A stretch of DNA of 64,000 nucleotides, taken from the NCBI GenBank assembly GCA_021779955.1, contig JAJXZS010000035.1, forward strand, positions 1 to 64,000, written 5' to 3'. Under the pieces are notes generated by a model that had not been told where the DNA came from, did not search any database, and saw only the letters and a list, made by a program, of their open reading frames with translations. Shown one piece after another: positions 25,622 through 34,033 of the stretch. Within the stretch, counting starts at the first letter, position 1. Every line of letters starts with the position of its first letter. The DNA comes from Chloroflexota bacterium (GTDB lineage Bacteria > Chloroflexota > Anaerolineae > Anaerolineales > Anaerolineaceae). Made by a program: the position numbers and the translations under genes.

Positions 25622-26713
25622 TCATGCCCGGCCGTTCACCAAATGGGCGAATTCATCAGCATATCTTCCGACCATCTGCTTCACATCAAAACTAGATGCG
25701 ATCACATCCTTAATTTCGCTTGTGTTAATTTGGGGATTAAGAATGGCATCGATAAACCCCTGGTGGTCCTTTTCTTCGACCAGCCTCCCCGATTTGCCTT
25801 CGACCACTGCGTCGATGATTCCTTCGATATTGGTGGCTACGACGGGCAGACCATAGCTGCCTGCTTCGATATTGACGATACCAAAGCCTTCCTGATCGTT
25901 GACTACCCGGATGTTGGGCATGACGAAGATGTCGGAGATTTGATACAGGCACTTTATTTCCTCGTCTGCAACCCGCCCAAGCAAATAGACTCTACCAGTT
26001 AAACCCAGATCTTGAATGGCAGAAACGATCGCCTCTTGCCTGGGTCCTGTCCCGGCAATAATATAAATGAAGCTCTCGGGCAGTTTTTTGAATACGTGGT
26101 ATAGAAACCATTCATGCCCCTTCCGCTGGATTAGTCGACCGGTTGTCAACAAGATCGTCTTACCTTCCGTAGATATGTCAAATTTGGCCAACAAATTTGA
26201 CTTATCTTCGTCTGTGCATTGCTCGTATTGATCGATGTCGGTTCCATTCGGAATAACAGTGATTTTTTGATCCGGAATGCCTCGTGTTACACATTGGGCC
26301 TTTGTATAATTGCTCACCGCGATAATTTTATCAGCTCTCTTTAGGAACTTGGGGATAAAAGTTTGATAGCCGAAACGCGTATAGACAATATCCAAACCAT
26401 GGACGGTAAATGAAATCCTGGCTTGCGAAACAAGCCGTATCACAGGAATCAAAGGCGCCAGTATGGCGTCACTAAAATGGATTACATCATATCTGCGGGC
26501 GTTGAAAATCAAGTAAAAAAGCGTTTTGACAAGAAATACAGGAAACGCCTGCTTACCGCTTGGGTTCGCCAACAGCTCGATATTACCAATCCGTTTGTAA
26601 TTTACGTAAAAGTCACTAGCGAATCGTTCCATCCCTCCAACACTGGGAGGGTAAGCTCGGGCAACGAATAAGACTCTCAAGATTCCCTCGAATTCGGGGG
26701 CAAGTTCTGGCAA
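25622..26713 (-). CDS. Glycosyltransferase family 4 (GT-B)
   Basis: 363 residues. The N-terminal half has the glycine-rich VARAYPPSVGGMERF (18-31); the C-terminal half has TTGRLIQRKGHEWF and the retaining-GT4 motif E-x7-E from E275 to E283 (EGFGIVNIE), which contacts the nucleotide sugar. Most such enzymes use GDP- or UDP-hexoses to extend lipid-linked chains at the cytosolic face. There are 76 bases to the next gene and 79 to the previous one; all four genes of this group share orientation and AT-rich composition. Confidence 0.85.
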   Translation of the reverse strand: MPELAPEFEGILRVLFVARAYPPSVGGMERFASDFYVNYKRIGNIELLANPSGKQAFPVFLVKTLFYLIFNARRYDVIHFSDAILAPLIPVIRLVSQARISFTVHGLDIVYTRFGYQTFIPKFLKRADKIIAVSNYTKAQCVTRGIPDQKITVIPNGTDIDQYEQCTDEDKSNLLAKFDISTEGKTILLTTGRLIQRKGHEWFLYHVFKKLPESFIYIIAGTGPRQEAIVSAIQDLGLTGRVYLLGRVADEEIKCLYQISDIFVMPNIRVVNDQEGFGIVNIEAGSYGLPVVATNIEGIIDAVVEGKSGRLVEEKDHQGFIDAILNPQINTSEIKDVIASSFDVKQMVGRYADEFAHLVNGRA

Positions 26714-26792
26714 TTGCCATTATCTCCTGGGCGAGTTCGCATCTGACTGATCGTTCCGCATCGCAGAAAGAATAAGGTAAATGCTTGCTGCT

Positions 26793-27740
26793 TCATTTAT
26801 GATATCTCAGCTTTTTGATCTCGTACAACACGATATCCTGGTTCATCCGTATCCGGTTCATCATGTTAGCAATCAAGGCCAGGATTAATATCAACATTCC
26901 AAACAAAATAAGACCCAATCCGATAAAACCAAAGGATTTATACGGTGAGAAGCTGCCAATGAACACGTAAAATCCCATCAAGAATAACTCAAAACCCATC
27001 CCAATGATTATAAAGATGGCTCCGATCGTTCCAAATACCCGCATCGGACGGTAGTCAAGCACCATCTTAAGGACGGTCTTGCTCGTTTGGACCGCATAAT
27101 TGAGGATCGATTTGGCGACCCGTGATTTTCGCTCGGGATCGTACTTTACATGAATGGATCGTTCAGCTACCCTGAGGCCCTGGTAAACCAACGACAAGAT
27201 TGATTCGTGGGTATATGTAAAATTAGAGAACAAGTTCAAATGCAGCAAAGCTTCATGGTTGTACGCTCTGAATCCGCATGAAACGTCGTGAAATTTCCTT
27301 CCGGTGAACGAGTTCACCAGGTTCGTCATTTTTTGGTTTCCCCAGAATCTTATGCCGGGCATAGATTCAGGCCTTCCTTCAACGAACCGATTGCCGATTA
27401 CCATGTCGGCTTTGTCGTCAAAAAGCGGCTGTAGTAGAGTAGGGATTTCTGAAGGGTCAAACTGCCCGTCTGCATCGATCCCAATCAAAATATCTGCCCC
27501 GTTTTCCAAAGAATATTGGATAGCAGAACGAAATGCGGCTCCCACTCCGCGATTCTTTCCATGTGAGACAATCTCCGCTCCTGCATTCTTCGCTACAACA
27601 GTAGTTTGGTCGGTGCTGCCGTCATCGACAACGAGAGTTTCGATTTCATCTATTCCCGGTAATTCTCGAGGAAGGCGCGAGATGACTTTGGCAATTCCTT
27701 CTCCTTCATTTAAGGCTGGCAAATAAATAATGATCTTCAT
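26793..27740 (-). CDS. Polyprenyl-phosphate glycosyltransferase (GT2, DPM1/GtrB-like)
   Basis: 315 residues. GT2 domain: VDDGSTDQT at 38-46 and DADGQFDP at 89-96, then DVSCGFRAY. Two membrane helices follow near 235-260 and 272-297, with a charged tail. This type loads a sugar onto undecaprenyl phosphate. It is the second such enzyme in the AT-rich region (the other at 19904-20878) and lies 16 bases after a GT-C gene that could use its product. The two GT2 domains differ enough (DADGQFDP versus ADLQDPPE) to suggest different sugars. Confidence 0.83.
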   Translation of the reverse strand: MKIIIYLPALNEGEGIAKVISRLPRELPGIDEIETLVVDDGSTDQTTVVAKNAGAEIVSHGKNRGVGAAFRSAIQYSLENGADILIGIDADGQFDPSEIPTLLQPLFDDKADMVIGNRFVEGRPESMPGIRFWGNQKMTNLVNSFTGRKFHDVSCGFRAYNHEALLHLNLFSNFTYTHESILSLVYQGLRVAERSIHVKYDPERKSRVAKSILNYAVQTSKTVLKMVLDYRPMRVFGTIGAIFIIIGMGFELFLMGFYVFIGSFSPYKSFGFIGLGLILFGMLILILALIANMMNRIRMNQDIVLYEIKKLRYHK

Positions 27741-27756
27741 TCGATCCCCTTCAAAA

Positions 27757-29133
27757 TCAAAAAAACCAAGATGTGAAAACCGTGGCGTAATTTGTCAAAA
27801 TCAAAACAGGCCCGGTAATCAAAAAGAGGGTGGCTGTTGCCCAAAATGCTGAATTTCGAACGATCCGGTTTCTTAGGCGCGACAAGTAGAATGCGACAAG
27901 TGTATAACCGGTTCCAATAATGGGAAAGATATATCTCCCTTGAATGGCGACATGTTGAAATCCATTGATCAATTCTGTATTGTAATTGAAAACAAACAAT
28001 ATCGAGATATACCCGATTGTAACTACAAGCATCGAACCTACTTCAAATGGAGTCTTCCAAAAATTTCCTGCAATAACAAAGGCTAAGGCAAGATAAAACA
28101 GCATATATATAGATGCTACCAAAGCCGGAATGAACGATTGATGACCAAGAATACCGTGGATCCGCGATATCATCGTGGGTATCCAAAATGTTAATGCATA
28201 TTCAACGGGATCAGGATAGCTGCCCTTCAGGATATCACTTGCAGTTACCCTACCGGGAGACTGGATCTGCGCATTTCTACGTTCAACCGGGTTAAGATTA
28301 CATTGATCGGAGGTGAGAATTTGCGTGCATTGGGGGGTAATCGTGTGATACATCAATAAGTTCATGCCATAAATGCTTTCGTCGAAACCAATAAATACCA
28401 ATAACACGATCAACAGAATCAAATGTCGGTAAGTGAGAGCTAAGCTCGCAAATACTTCCTTATGATTCTTCAAAATATAGAATACCCATATCCCGAACTC
28501 AAGTACCGCCAACGGAACGGTCGTGAATTTGACCAGAGTTCCCAGGCATGCAAAGATCAGCCATAGCAGGCTGTTGAGGTAAAAGTCTTTGTGGTTCAAA
28601 ACCTTGACCAGAAAGAAAATGCTGACAATGCTGCACAAGTTTGCCAGATTGTCGTAGCTCACACCGCTCGACAAAAAGGTGAACATGAGCGTGTTTGCCA
28701 GCATAAAGACCACAAGAAGCGACCACCAACGATCCTTAAGTATCTCTCTCGCAAGCAGGTAACTGAATATCAAGGTCAAAAGCGAATAGATCACGTTTAC
28801 GAATCTCAAGGCAATCAGTTTTGCTAATTCTCCATAAGTCGAAAAGAAGCGACCAACCAGATTTAGCACTCTGCCGTTGATCCAATAATAAAAGTAAGGG
28901 TGCTCACTGATAGGCCCATACGCATAGGTGGAAGGCGAATCTGCTGGTATGCCCCATGTAGTGGCGAAGGCTTCCGATAGACCGAAATGCGCCTTCTCGT
29001 CTGGTATGATTCCCGGTTTCAGATTGGCGGCGATCAATATACTAACAACTGTAAACTCCGCCAGAATGACCAGCAGCAGTTTCACAGTGAGGGGTGTGTT
29101 CTTAATGCGAAGAATGATCGATGGCATATTCAA
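27757..29133 (-). CDS. GT-C-like polytopic membrane protein (possibly DUF2142)
   Basis: 458 residues with about eleven hydrophobic spans. After the first helix (19-38) is a short loop GIIPDEKAHF with D45-E46, the place of the catalytic acid in GT-C enzymes; the style is close to DUF2142 and other GT39-like families. Four Cys-containing or polar extracytoplasmic stretches follow near 265-290. It is the first gene of the leftward four-gene group, with an extended -10 promoter about 120 bases upstream, and is followed by a polyprenyl-phosphate glycosyltransferase. Donor and acceptor unknown. Confidence 0.65.
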   Translation of the reverse strand: MNMPSIILRIKNTPLTVKLLLVILAEFTVVSILIAANLKPGIIPDEKAHFGLSEAFATTWGIPADSPSTYAYGPISEHPYFYYWINGRVLNLVGRFFSTYGELAKLIALRFVNVIYSLLTLIFSYLLAREILKDRWWSLLVVFMLANTLMFTFLSSGVSYDNLANLCSIVSIFFLVKVLNHKDFYLNSLLWLIFACLGTLVKFTTVPLAVLEFGIWVFYILKNHKEVFASLALTYRHLILLIVLLVFIGFDESIYGMNLLMYHTITPQCTQILTSDQCNLNPVERRNAQIQSPGRVTASDILKGSYPDPVEYALTFWIPTMISRIHGILGHQSFIPALVASIYMLFYLALAFVIAGNFWKTPFEVGSMLVVTIGYISILFVFNYNTELINGFQHVAIQGRYIFPIIGTGYTLVAFYLSRLRNRIVRNSAFWATATLFLITGPVLILTNYATVFTSWFF

Positions 29134-29452
29134 TCCATGTTGTTTTGTATGCGCGCAAAAGTACCGCGGTCCAATTCATCCCACCTGCGCTCAACAACAA
29201 GAATGATTTCCCATGATTGGGTATGGCGGCATGGAAGCTATCCTTGTAGCCGAATTATAACAACAAAATGACCTGGCCGCCGACTGCATGACTTAACTGA
29301 ATTGTCGATGGTTATTTGACTTTTCATCTTGACTTCCCATATTTAGCCTACATTATGCGCTTAAGCAAATGGGAAGACTGTCTACATTCACTTTCCCCCA
29401 TCGGAAATGTGGCCGAAGAGATCTCTTTATGGATAGATGTTACTCTGTCGTT
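29134..29452. other. Intergenic region between operons
   Basis: It holds the likely promoter of the leftward four-gene group, and between about 29333 and 29373 an imperfect hairpin (about ten pairs with a two-base bulge) that could help end the 19-gene operon arriving from the right. No gene or repeat seen. Confidence 0.5.
29254..29262 (-). promoter_or_regulatory. Extended -10 promoter for the four-gene group
   Basis: Minus strand reads TGTTATAAT, an extended -10 with full TATAAT, 120 bases before the first start codon. There is no recognisable -35, as is usual for extended -10 promoters. The same nine bases form the -10 at 18696-18704. Confidence 0.5.
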
Positions 29453-30409
29453 TCACGTAAGTGATTTTAAGAAACTGCTCAGCTTTTCTGCCATAAATAT
29501 CTCGGTCGCTTCCATCGATTCGCAGGTTGCGCCGCCGATGTGGGGCGTCAGGATCAGATTGGAGTGAGTTCGGGCGTAGCGAATCAACGGCGATTCCTTC
29601 AGTTCGCTGCTTCGCTCGTGCGGCAACACGTCCAATGCCGCCCCTGCCAGGTGCCCGCTCTCCAACGCCGCAAGAAGGGCTGCTTCATCCACAACATCCC
29701 CGCGCGAAGTGTTGACCAGTAAGCCGCCGCCAGGCATCTGCCCCAACTCCAGCCTGCCTACAAGCCCCGCGGTGCTCGCATTCAACGGCACGTGGATGGA
29801 GACAATGTCTGCCTTCCCCAGCAATTCCCCCATGTTCGAGCACTTCTCGACTCCGCCCTCCCACTCAAGCGGAGCCGGATCGTAAGCCAGCACTTTCATC
29901 CCGAATGCGATTCCATAGCGGGCCACAATGTGCCCGATTCGCCCCAATCCCAGGATGCCCAGGCTTTTTCCTGCCAGATCGTGACCCTTGAATCTGTCGC
30001 GATCCCACTTGCCGTGAAGCACCGCATCGAACGCGGAAGGGATCTTGCGGGTCAACGCCAGCAGCAGACCCCAGGTGAGTTCGGCAGTTGCCGGGACACT
30101 GCGTAAAAACTCGACCTCGCCCCGCAGCGAAAGCACGATCACGCCGTGATGCTCCGCGGCCTTCAGGTCGATATGGTCGAGCCCTGTGGTCGCGCTCACG
30201 ACTGCCTTCAGCTTCGGCGCTGCGGCGAACACCTCTTCATCGATCTGGTTGGCAAGGCGCACGATCAGCACGTCCACCTGGCCCAACGATTCGAGCAGAC
30301 CCTTCCGGTCGAGCTGGAGCATGCGCACGTCGCCCAGCCGGCGCAGGATTTCCTCTGCCGCTGGCGAGTAATTCCCTGGTTCAGCGTTGAGAATTTGCCA
30401 GCGTGTCAT
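29453..30409 (-). CDS. D-isomer-specific 2-hydroxyacid dehydrogenase
   Basis: 318 residues. GLGRIG at 154-159 binds NAD; R236 (NTSRG), E265 (LPHER) and H290 (TPHIGG) are the family's catalytic set. Start placed at ATG 30409, which overlaps the asnB stop by 4 bases and follows GGAG; the longer form would lie inside asnB. It is the last gene of the 19-gene operon. A second family member lies at 10099-11070, also in a NulO setting. Coupling to asnB hints that the two act in sequence on a carboxyl-bearing substrate, but nothing in the sequence names it. Confidence 0.83.
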   Translation of the reverse strand: MTRWQILNAEPGNYSPAAEEILRRLGDVRMLQLDRKGLLESLGQVDVLIVRLANQIDEEVFAAAPKLKAVVSATTGLDHIDLKAAEHHGVIVLSLRGEVEFLRSVPATAELTWGLLLALTRKIPSAFDAVLHGKWDRDRFKGHDLAGKSLGILGLGRIGHIVARYGIAFGMKVLAYDPAPLEWEGGVEKCSNMGELLGKADIVSIHVPLNASTAGLVGRLELGQMPGGGLLVNTSRGDVVDEAALLAALESGHLAGAALDVLPHERSSELKESPLIRYARTHSNLILTPHIGGATCESMEATEIFMAEKLSSFLKSLT

Positions 30410-32130
30410 TTCCCGATCTCCATCATTGCCAGGCTGATCCACTGCCAGACGTAGAAACTGTTCTCATGCTCTCCGGCGCAGAACTTCTGCCAGGCGCTGC
30501 GCACCGCCGCGCCGTCCAGCCAGGTCCCATTCAGCCTGGTGATGGCGGTTTCAATCTGACCGGTAGCCCAATCCTTGAGCGGACCTCCCAGCCATTCACG
30601 TTGAGGCGTCTGCAAAGGCCGCTTGAATGCCCCTACGACGCGATCAGGCGCGAGCCTCTTTGCGATTTTCCTCAGCATCCATTTGTGCGTTCCTTCGCGA
30701 ATCTTGCGGTCGGCAGGCTGGCGTAAAGCCAGTTCGAAAAGCCGGTGATCGAGGAACGGATCACGCAGCTCACAACCCACGCGCATCGAAATCCGGTCGT
30801 TGAAGCGGATTGCCCGTGGAATCTTTGTGAAAATTGCATCGCGGTATTGCAGGTTGCGCAGCCTGTCATCGAAAGGATGTGGCGATTCGAAGGTCTCGGC
30901 GAGCGCGCCAAATTCGCGAACGAGGCAATCCGCGCGGAATGGAAGGCTCTTCGAAGCCTGGAAGCTGCCATTTTGGTCGCTATGTGACGATTCGGCATAA
31001 TAATCGTACCCTGCCCATTGTTCGTCCATCCCGTTGCCGTCAAGCAACACGATGATCCCCTGCTCGCGCGCCACCTCGAACAGGCGGGCGTAAGCCAGGG
31101 TGGGCAAACCGGAATATGGTTCGTCCTGAGCTGCCTGGATGGATTGCGCGAGATCGGGAACTTCGGCTGCGGTGACGAGGCACTTGACCGATGGGTGTCG
31201 CGTGCGCGCAAGCATCCTCCTGGCCCAAACAAGCTCGTCATAGGCAGGGTCACCGGTAATGAAAGTAAATGCCTTGATATCGTTTTCAGCGCCCTTCACT
31301 TCATGCACCAGGCCCAAAAGCACTGACGAGTCAAGTCCACCGCTCAAATTGATCCCTACGGGCACATCGGATCGGAACCGCAAACGCACGCTGTCGGTCA
31401 TCAGCGCTTCGTATTCCTGCTCGATGACGCCCTCAGGCCGCTCATCGAAGTCGCGGACGCGTTCCGCCAGATCATACCAGCGTCTGATGCTCAGTTGGCC
31501 ATCACGCCAAGTGAGCGCATTTCCACCCCGAAGAGCTTGAATGCCCTTCCAAAAAGTCCGCTCGCTGTAGTCGGTCAATCCCCTGCCCAGGTAACTTGCC
31601 CACGTGACCGCATCCGGTTCGGCAGGGACGCCGGAGGCGAACAACGCCTTGATCTCGCTGGCGAACGTCAATTCGCCGTTTTGACCCAGGTGGTAATAAA
31701 AGGGCTTCACCCCAAGCCGGTCGCGCGCGGCAAAGAGCGTTTGGCTTTGCTCATCCCAAATGGCAAACGCGAACATGCCGATGAAGCGATCCAGGCAGGC
31801 AGCGCCCCACTTGATATACGCCGCAAGCACGACTTCGGTATCTGTTTGACTCTTGAAAGGGTACCCTACGAGTTCTCTGCGCAGTTCGAGATAGTTATAT
31901 ACTTCGCCATTGAACACGATCCAATAGCGGCCGCCTGCGTCAGGCATGGGTTGGTGACCAGCCTCCGACAGGTCGATGATACTCAACCGGTCGTGACCCA
32001 GCCCTGCTTTGCCGCCTGGGCTGACCCAGGTTCCCTCATCGTCAGGACCTCGGTGGCGCAGGATCTCCACCATGGCATTCAGCCGTTCTGCCGAACAACT
32101 CTCTCCAACGATGCCGGAAATTCCGCACAT
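30406..32130 (-). CDS. asnB: Glutamine-hydrolysing asparagine synthetase-type amidotransferase (AsnB)
   Basis: 574 residues; an N-terminal class II glutaminase domain with the nucleophile Cys2 in MCGISGIVG and the RHRGPDD and FNGEVYN blocks, then an ATP-pyrophosphatase domain with SGGLDSS at 263-269. Both active sites look intact. AsnB-type enzymes in surface-glycan loci often amidate sugar acids rather than aspartate; here it sits between CMP-NulO synthetase (22 bases) and a 2-hydroxyacid dehydrogenase (4-base overlap), which favours such a role. Length is within the AsnB range. General asparagine synthesis is the alternative. Confidence 0.85.
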   Translation of the reverse strand: MCGISGIVGESCSAERLNAMVEILRHRGPDDEGTWVSPGGKAGLGHDRLSIIDLSEAGHQPMPDAGGRYWIVFNGEVYNYLELRRELVGYPFKSQTDTEVVLAAYIKWGAACLDRFIGMFAFAIWDEQSQTLFAARDRLGVKPFYYHLGQNGELTFASEIKALFASGVPAEPDAVTWASYLGRGLTDYSERTFWKGIQALRGGNALTWRDGQLSIRRWYDLAERVRDFDERPEGVIEQEYEALMTDSVRLRFRSDVPVGINLSGGLDSSVLLGLVHEVKGAENDIKAFTFITGDPAYDELVWARRMLARTRHPSVKCLVTAAEVPDLAQSIQAAQDEPYSGLPTLAYARLFEVAREQGIIVLLDGNGMDEQWAGYDYYAESSHSDQNGSFQASKSLPFRADCLVREFGALAETFESPHPFDDRLRNLQYRDAIFTKIPRAIRFNDRISMRVGCELRDPFLDHRLFELALRQPADRKIREGTHKWMLRKIAKRLAPDRVVGAFKRPLQTPQREWLGGPLKDWATGQIETAITRLNGTWLDGAAVRSAWQKFCAGEHENSFYVWQWISLAMMEIGK

Positions 32131-32152
32131 ACCTGCCCCTTGAACGATGTTG

Positions 32153-32866
32153 TTAATGACGTTCTTGCAGCATGAACTTCACCAGTTTCAAATCCAATTC
32201 GCTGTCCACGTTCACCGAACGCTCTTCGGGCATGACATAGGGACGGATCAACTCGCCCCAAATCGAATTGGCGCTCATCAAATTATCGCGGTTTGTCAGA
32301 TAAATGCAACCGTTGCGCATGTAGGCCGGAGGAGCATAATCCTGCCTGCGCGTACCCTCGATCTCCTCGATCATAAACGGCACGAGGCGGTCGTTTTCGA
32401 TCTTCTTCATCAAAATGGGATGTTGAGCCAGCACACGTACGACCGAAATGACCGAATCGCAACCTCCTTTGGCGGCCAGATCGAGCGCCGCCAGGATGTC
32501 TTCGGGCGAGCGAAACGGGCAGGTGGGCTGCAGGAGGAGTACCCAATCGAGTTTGACACCGTCCATCTCCTCGATGGTCTTCACGGCATGCTGAAGCACC
32601 GGAACCATGGGGATCTTGTCGCCGCCCAGGTCTGCAGGGCGCATGAATGGCACCTCGGCGCCCAACTCCCTGGCGATGGAAGCAATCTCCTCATCATCCG
32701 TGCTGACGATCAGCCTGTGCAGCCGGCCGCGTACTGCCAGCGCCGGTTCGATGGTGTATGCGATGAGAGGCTTCCCTGCCACACTGCGGATATTCTTGCG
32801 CGGCACGCCCTTCGATCCCCCGCGTGCAGGGATGACCGCCAGTACTTTCGGTTGTTCTTCGCTCAT
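32153..32866 (-). CDS. CMP-nonulosonic acid synthetase (NeuA/LegF-type)
   Basis: 237 residues, the usual single-domain size. ARGGSKGVPRKN at 14-25 is the CTP-binding loop; STDDEEIASIA, LLQPTCPFR and VDSELDLK follow, as in NeuA, LegF and PseF. It activates a NulO with CTP. The gene comes right after NeuC-like and NeuB genes (9-base gap), completing a minimal epimerase-synthase-CMP transferase set. It lacks the phosphatase domain that its counterpart at 15302-16546 carries. Which NulO it activates cannot be told from the sequence. Confidence 0.9.
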   Translation of the reverse strand: MSEEQPKVLAVIPARGGSKGVPRKNIRSVAGKPLIAYTIEPALAVRGRLHRLIVSTDDEEIASIARELGAEVPFMRPADLGGDKIPMVPVLQHAVKTIEEMDGVKLDWVLLLQPTCPFRSPEDILAALDLAAKGGCDSVISVVRVLAQHPILMKKIENDRLVPFMIEEIEGTRRQDYAPPAYMRNGCIYLTNRDNLMSANSIWGELIRPYVMPEERSVNVDSELDLKLVKFMLQERH

Positions 32867-32875
32867 AAGAGCACC

Positions 32876-34033
32876 CTAATAGGTCAGACGCTTGGTAAAT
32901 GTAAGTTCGGTATTCGAGAGCACATCCGCGATTCGTTCACCGGCATGCCCGTCGCCGTAAAGAGTTACCCTTTCAGGACGCGGGCCGTTCAAATGCTTCT
33001 CGATCGCCGTAGTGATCTCTTTCCGGTCGTAGTCGACGTCGATGACGTTGGGTCCGCGTTCGCGTCCCGCTTCGCGACTCCCGATATTGACCGCTGGCAC
33101 GCCAAGATACGAGCACTCGCGAATCGCAACGCTCGAGTTACCGATGATGCAGCGGCTGCGGTTGATCATGCGCAAAAAGTCGATGGGGGGAATGTCCTTG
33201 AAGAAGTGAATATTCGTCGGCTGTTCGGTCTCGCGGAAAGAGCGAATGCCCTTGGACACGCTGTCCGAGCCAGCGTCAACGTTCGGCCAGAACCAGAGCG
33301 TTGGCATGCCCAGGTCGCGGATGGCATGCAGCGTTTCAGTGATTTCGTTCCGGCCGCTGGCGTACTCGGTGGTTACAGGATGCTGCATCACCACCAGATA
33401 CCCGTTGGAGAGGTTCACTTCGGCGCCCACACCGCCATACTTGACGAATGGGTCGGTCTTTTCCCCTGGGTTCTGGAGCACCTCATCGGCAATATCGATG
33501 GAGGGGCAGCCCGTCACAAACACACGGCTGGGGTCCTCACCCATACGGACGACCCGCTCGCGGGCCATTTGTGTGGTCACAAGGTGAATGTCGGCCAGCT
33601 TGGTGATGGCGTGGCGCACCTTCTCGTCGATACTGCCTGTCACTTCGCCGCCCTGCATGTGCACCAGGGGGATGTTCATGTAGGCAGCAGCGATGGCAGT
33701 CGCCATCGTTTCGTAGCGGTCGGCGATCGTCACCACCATATCCGGGCGCAAATTGTCGAACGTGGTGGCCAGTTCGATCAGACCCAGGCCCGTCGTTTTT
33801 GCCGAGGTGACCAGGTTCTCGCCTTCGAGCACCATGAACACCCTGGCATCCGCTTTGAAACCGTCCTGCGCCAGGTGAGTTTCAGCCTGACCGTAGCGGT
33901 CGAGCAGCATCGATGCCGCAGAAACGATCTGCAGTTCAAGTTCGGGATGGTTGCGGATGGCGAAAAGCGCCGATCGAATGCGCGAATAGGATGGCCGCGC
34001 AGTGATGACCACACAAACTTTACGTTTACTCAT
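32876..34033 (-). CDS. Hydrolysing UDP-N-acetylglucosamine 2-epimerase (NeuC/LegG-type)
   Basis: 385 residues. TARPSYSRI near the N-terminus, IADRYETMATAIAA, HMQGGEVTGSIDE and RHAITKLADIH are hallmarks of the hydrolysing epimerases NeuC and LegG, which release ManNAc or a 6-deoxy di-N-acetyl analogue from the UDP sugar. The adjacent NeuB (4-base overlap) and NeuA genes would convert the released sugar to CMP-NulO. It is the only 2-epimerase in the window, so the other two NeuB enzymes must obtain substrate elsewhere or share this one. A role in UDP-sugar epimerisation with the PseB/RmlD-like pair is less likely. Confidence 0.87.
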   Translation of the reverse strand: MSKRKVCVVITARPSYSRIRSALFAIRNHPELELQIVSAASMLLDRYGQAETHLAQDGFKADARVFMVLEGENLVTSAKTTGLGLIELATTFDNLRPDMVVTIADRYETMATAIAAAYMNIPLVHMQGGEVTGSIDEKVRHAITKLADIHLVTTQMARERVVRMGEDPSRVFVTGCPSIDIADEVLQNPGEKTDPFVKYGGVGAEVNLSNGYLVVMQHPVTTEYASGRNEITETLHAIRDLGMPTLWFWPNVDAGSDSVSKGIRSFRETEQPTNIHFFKDIPPIDFLRMINRSRCIIGNSSVAIRECSYLGVPAVNIGSREAGRERGPNVIDVDYDRKEITTAIEKHLNGPRPERVTLYGDGHAGERIADVLSNTELTFTKRLTY

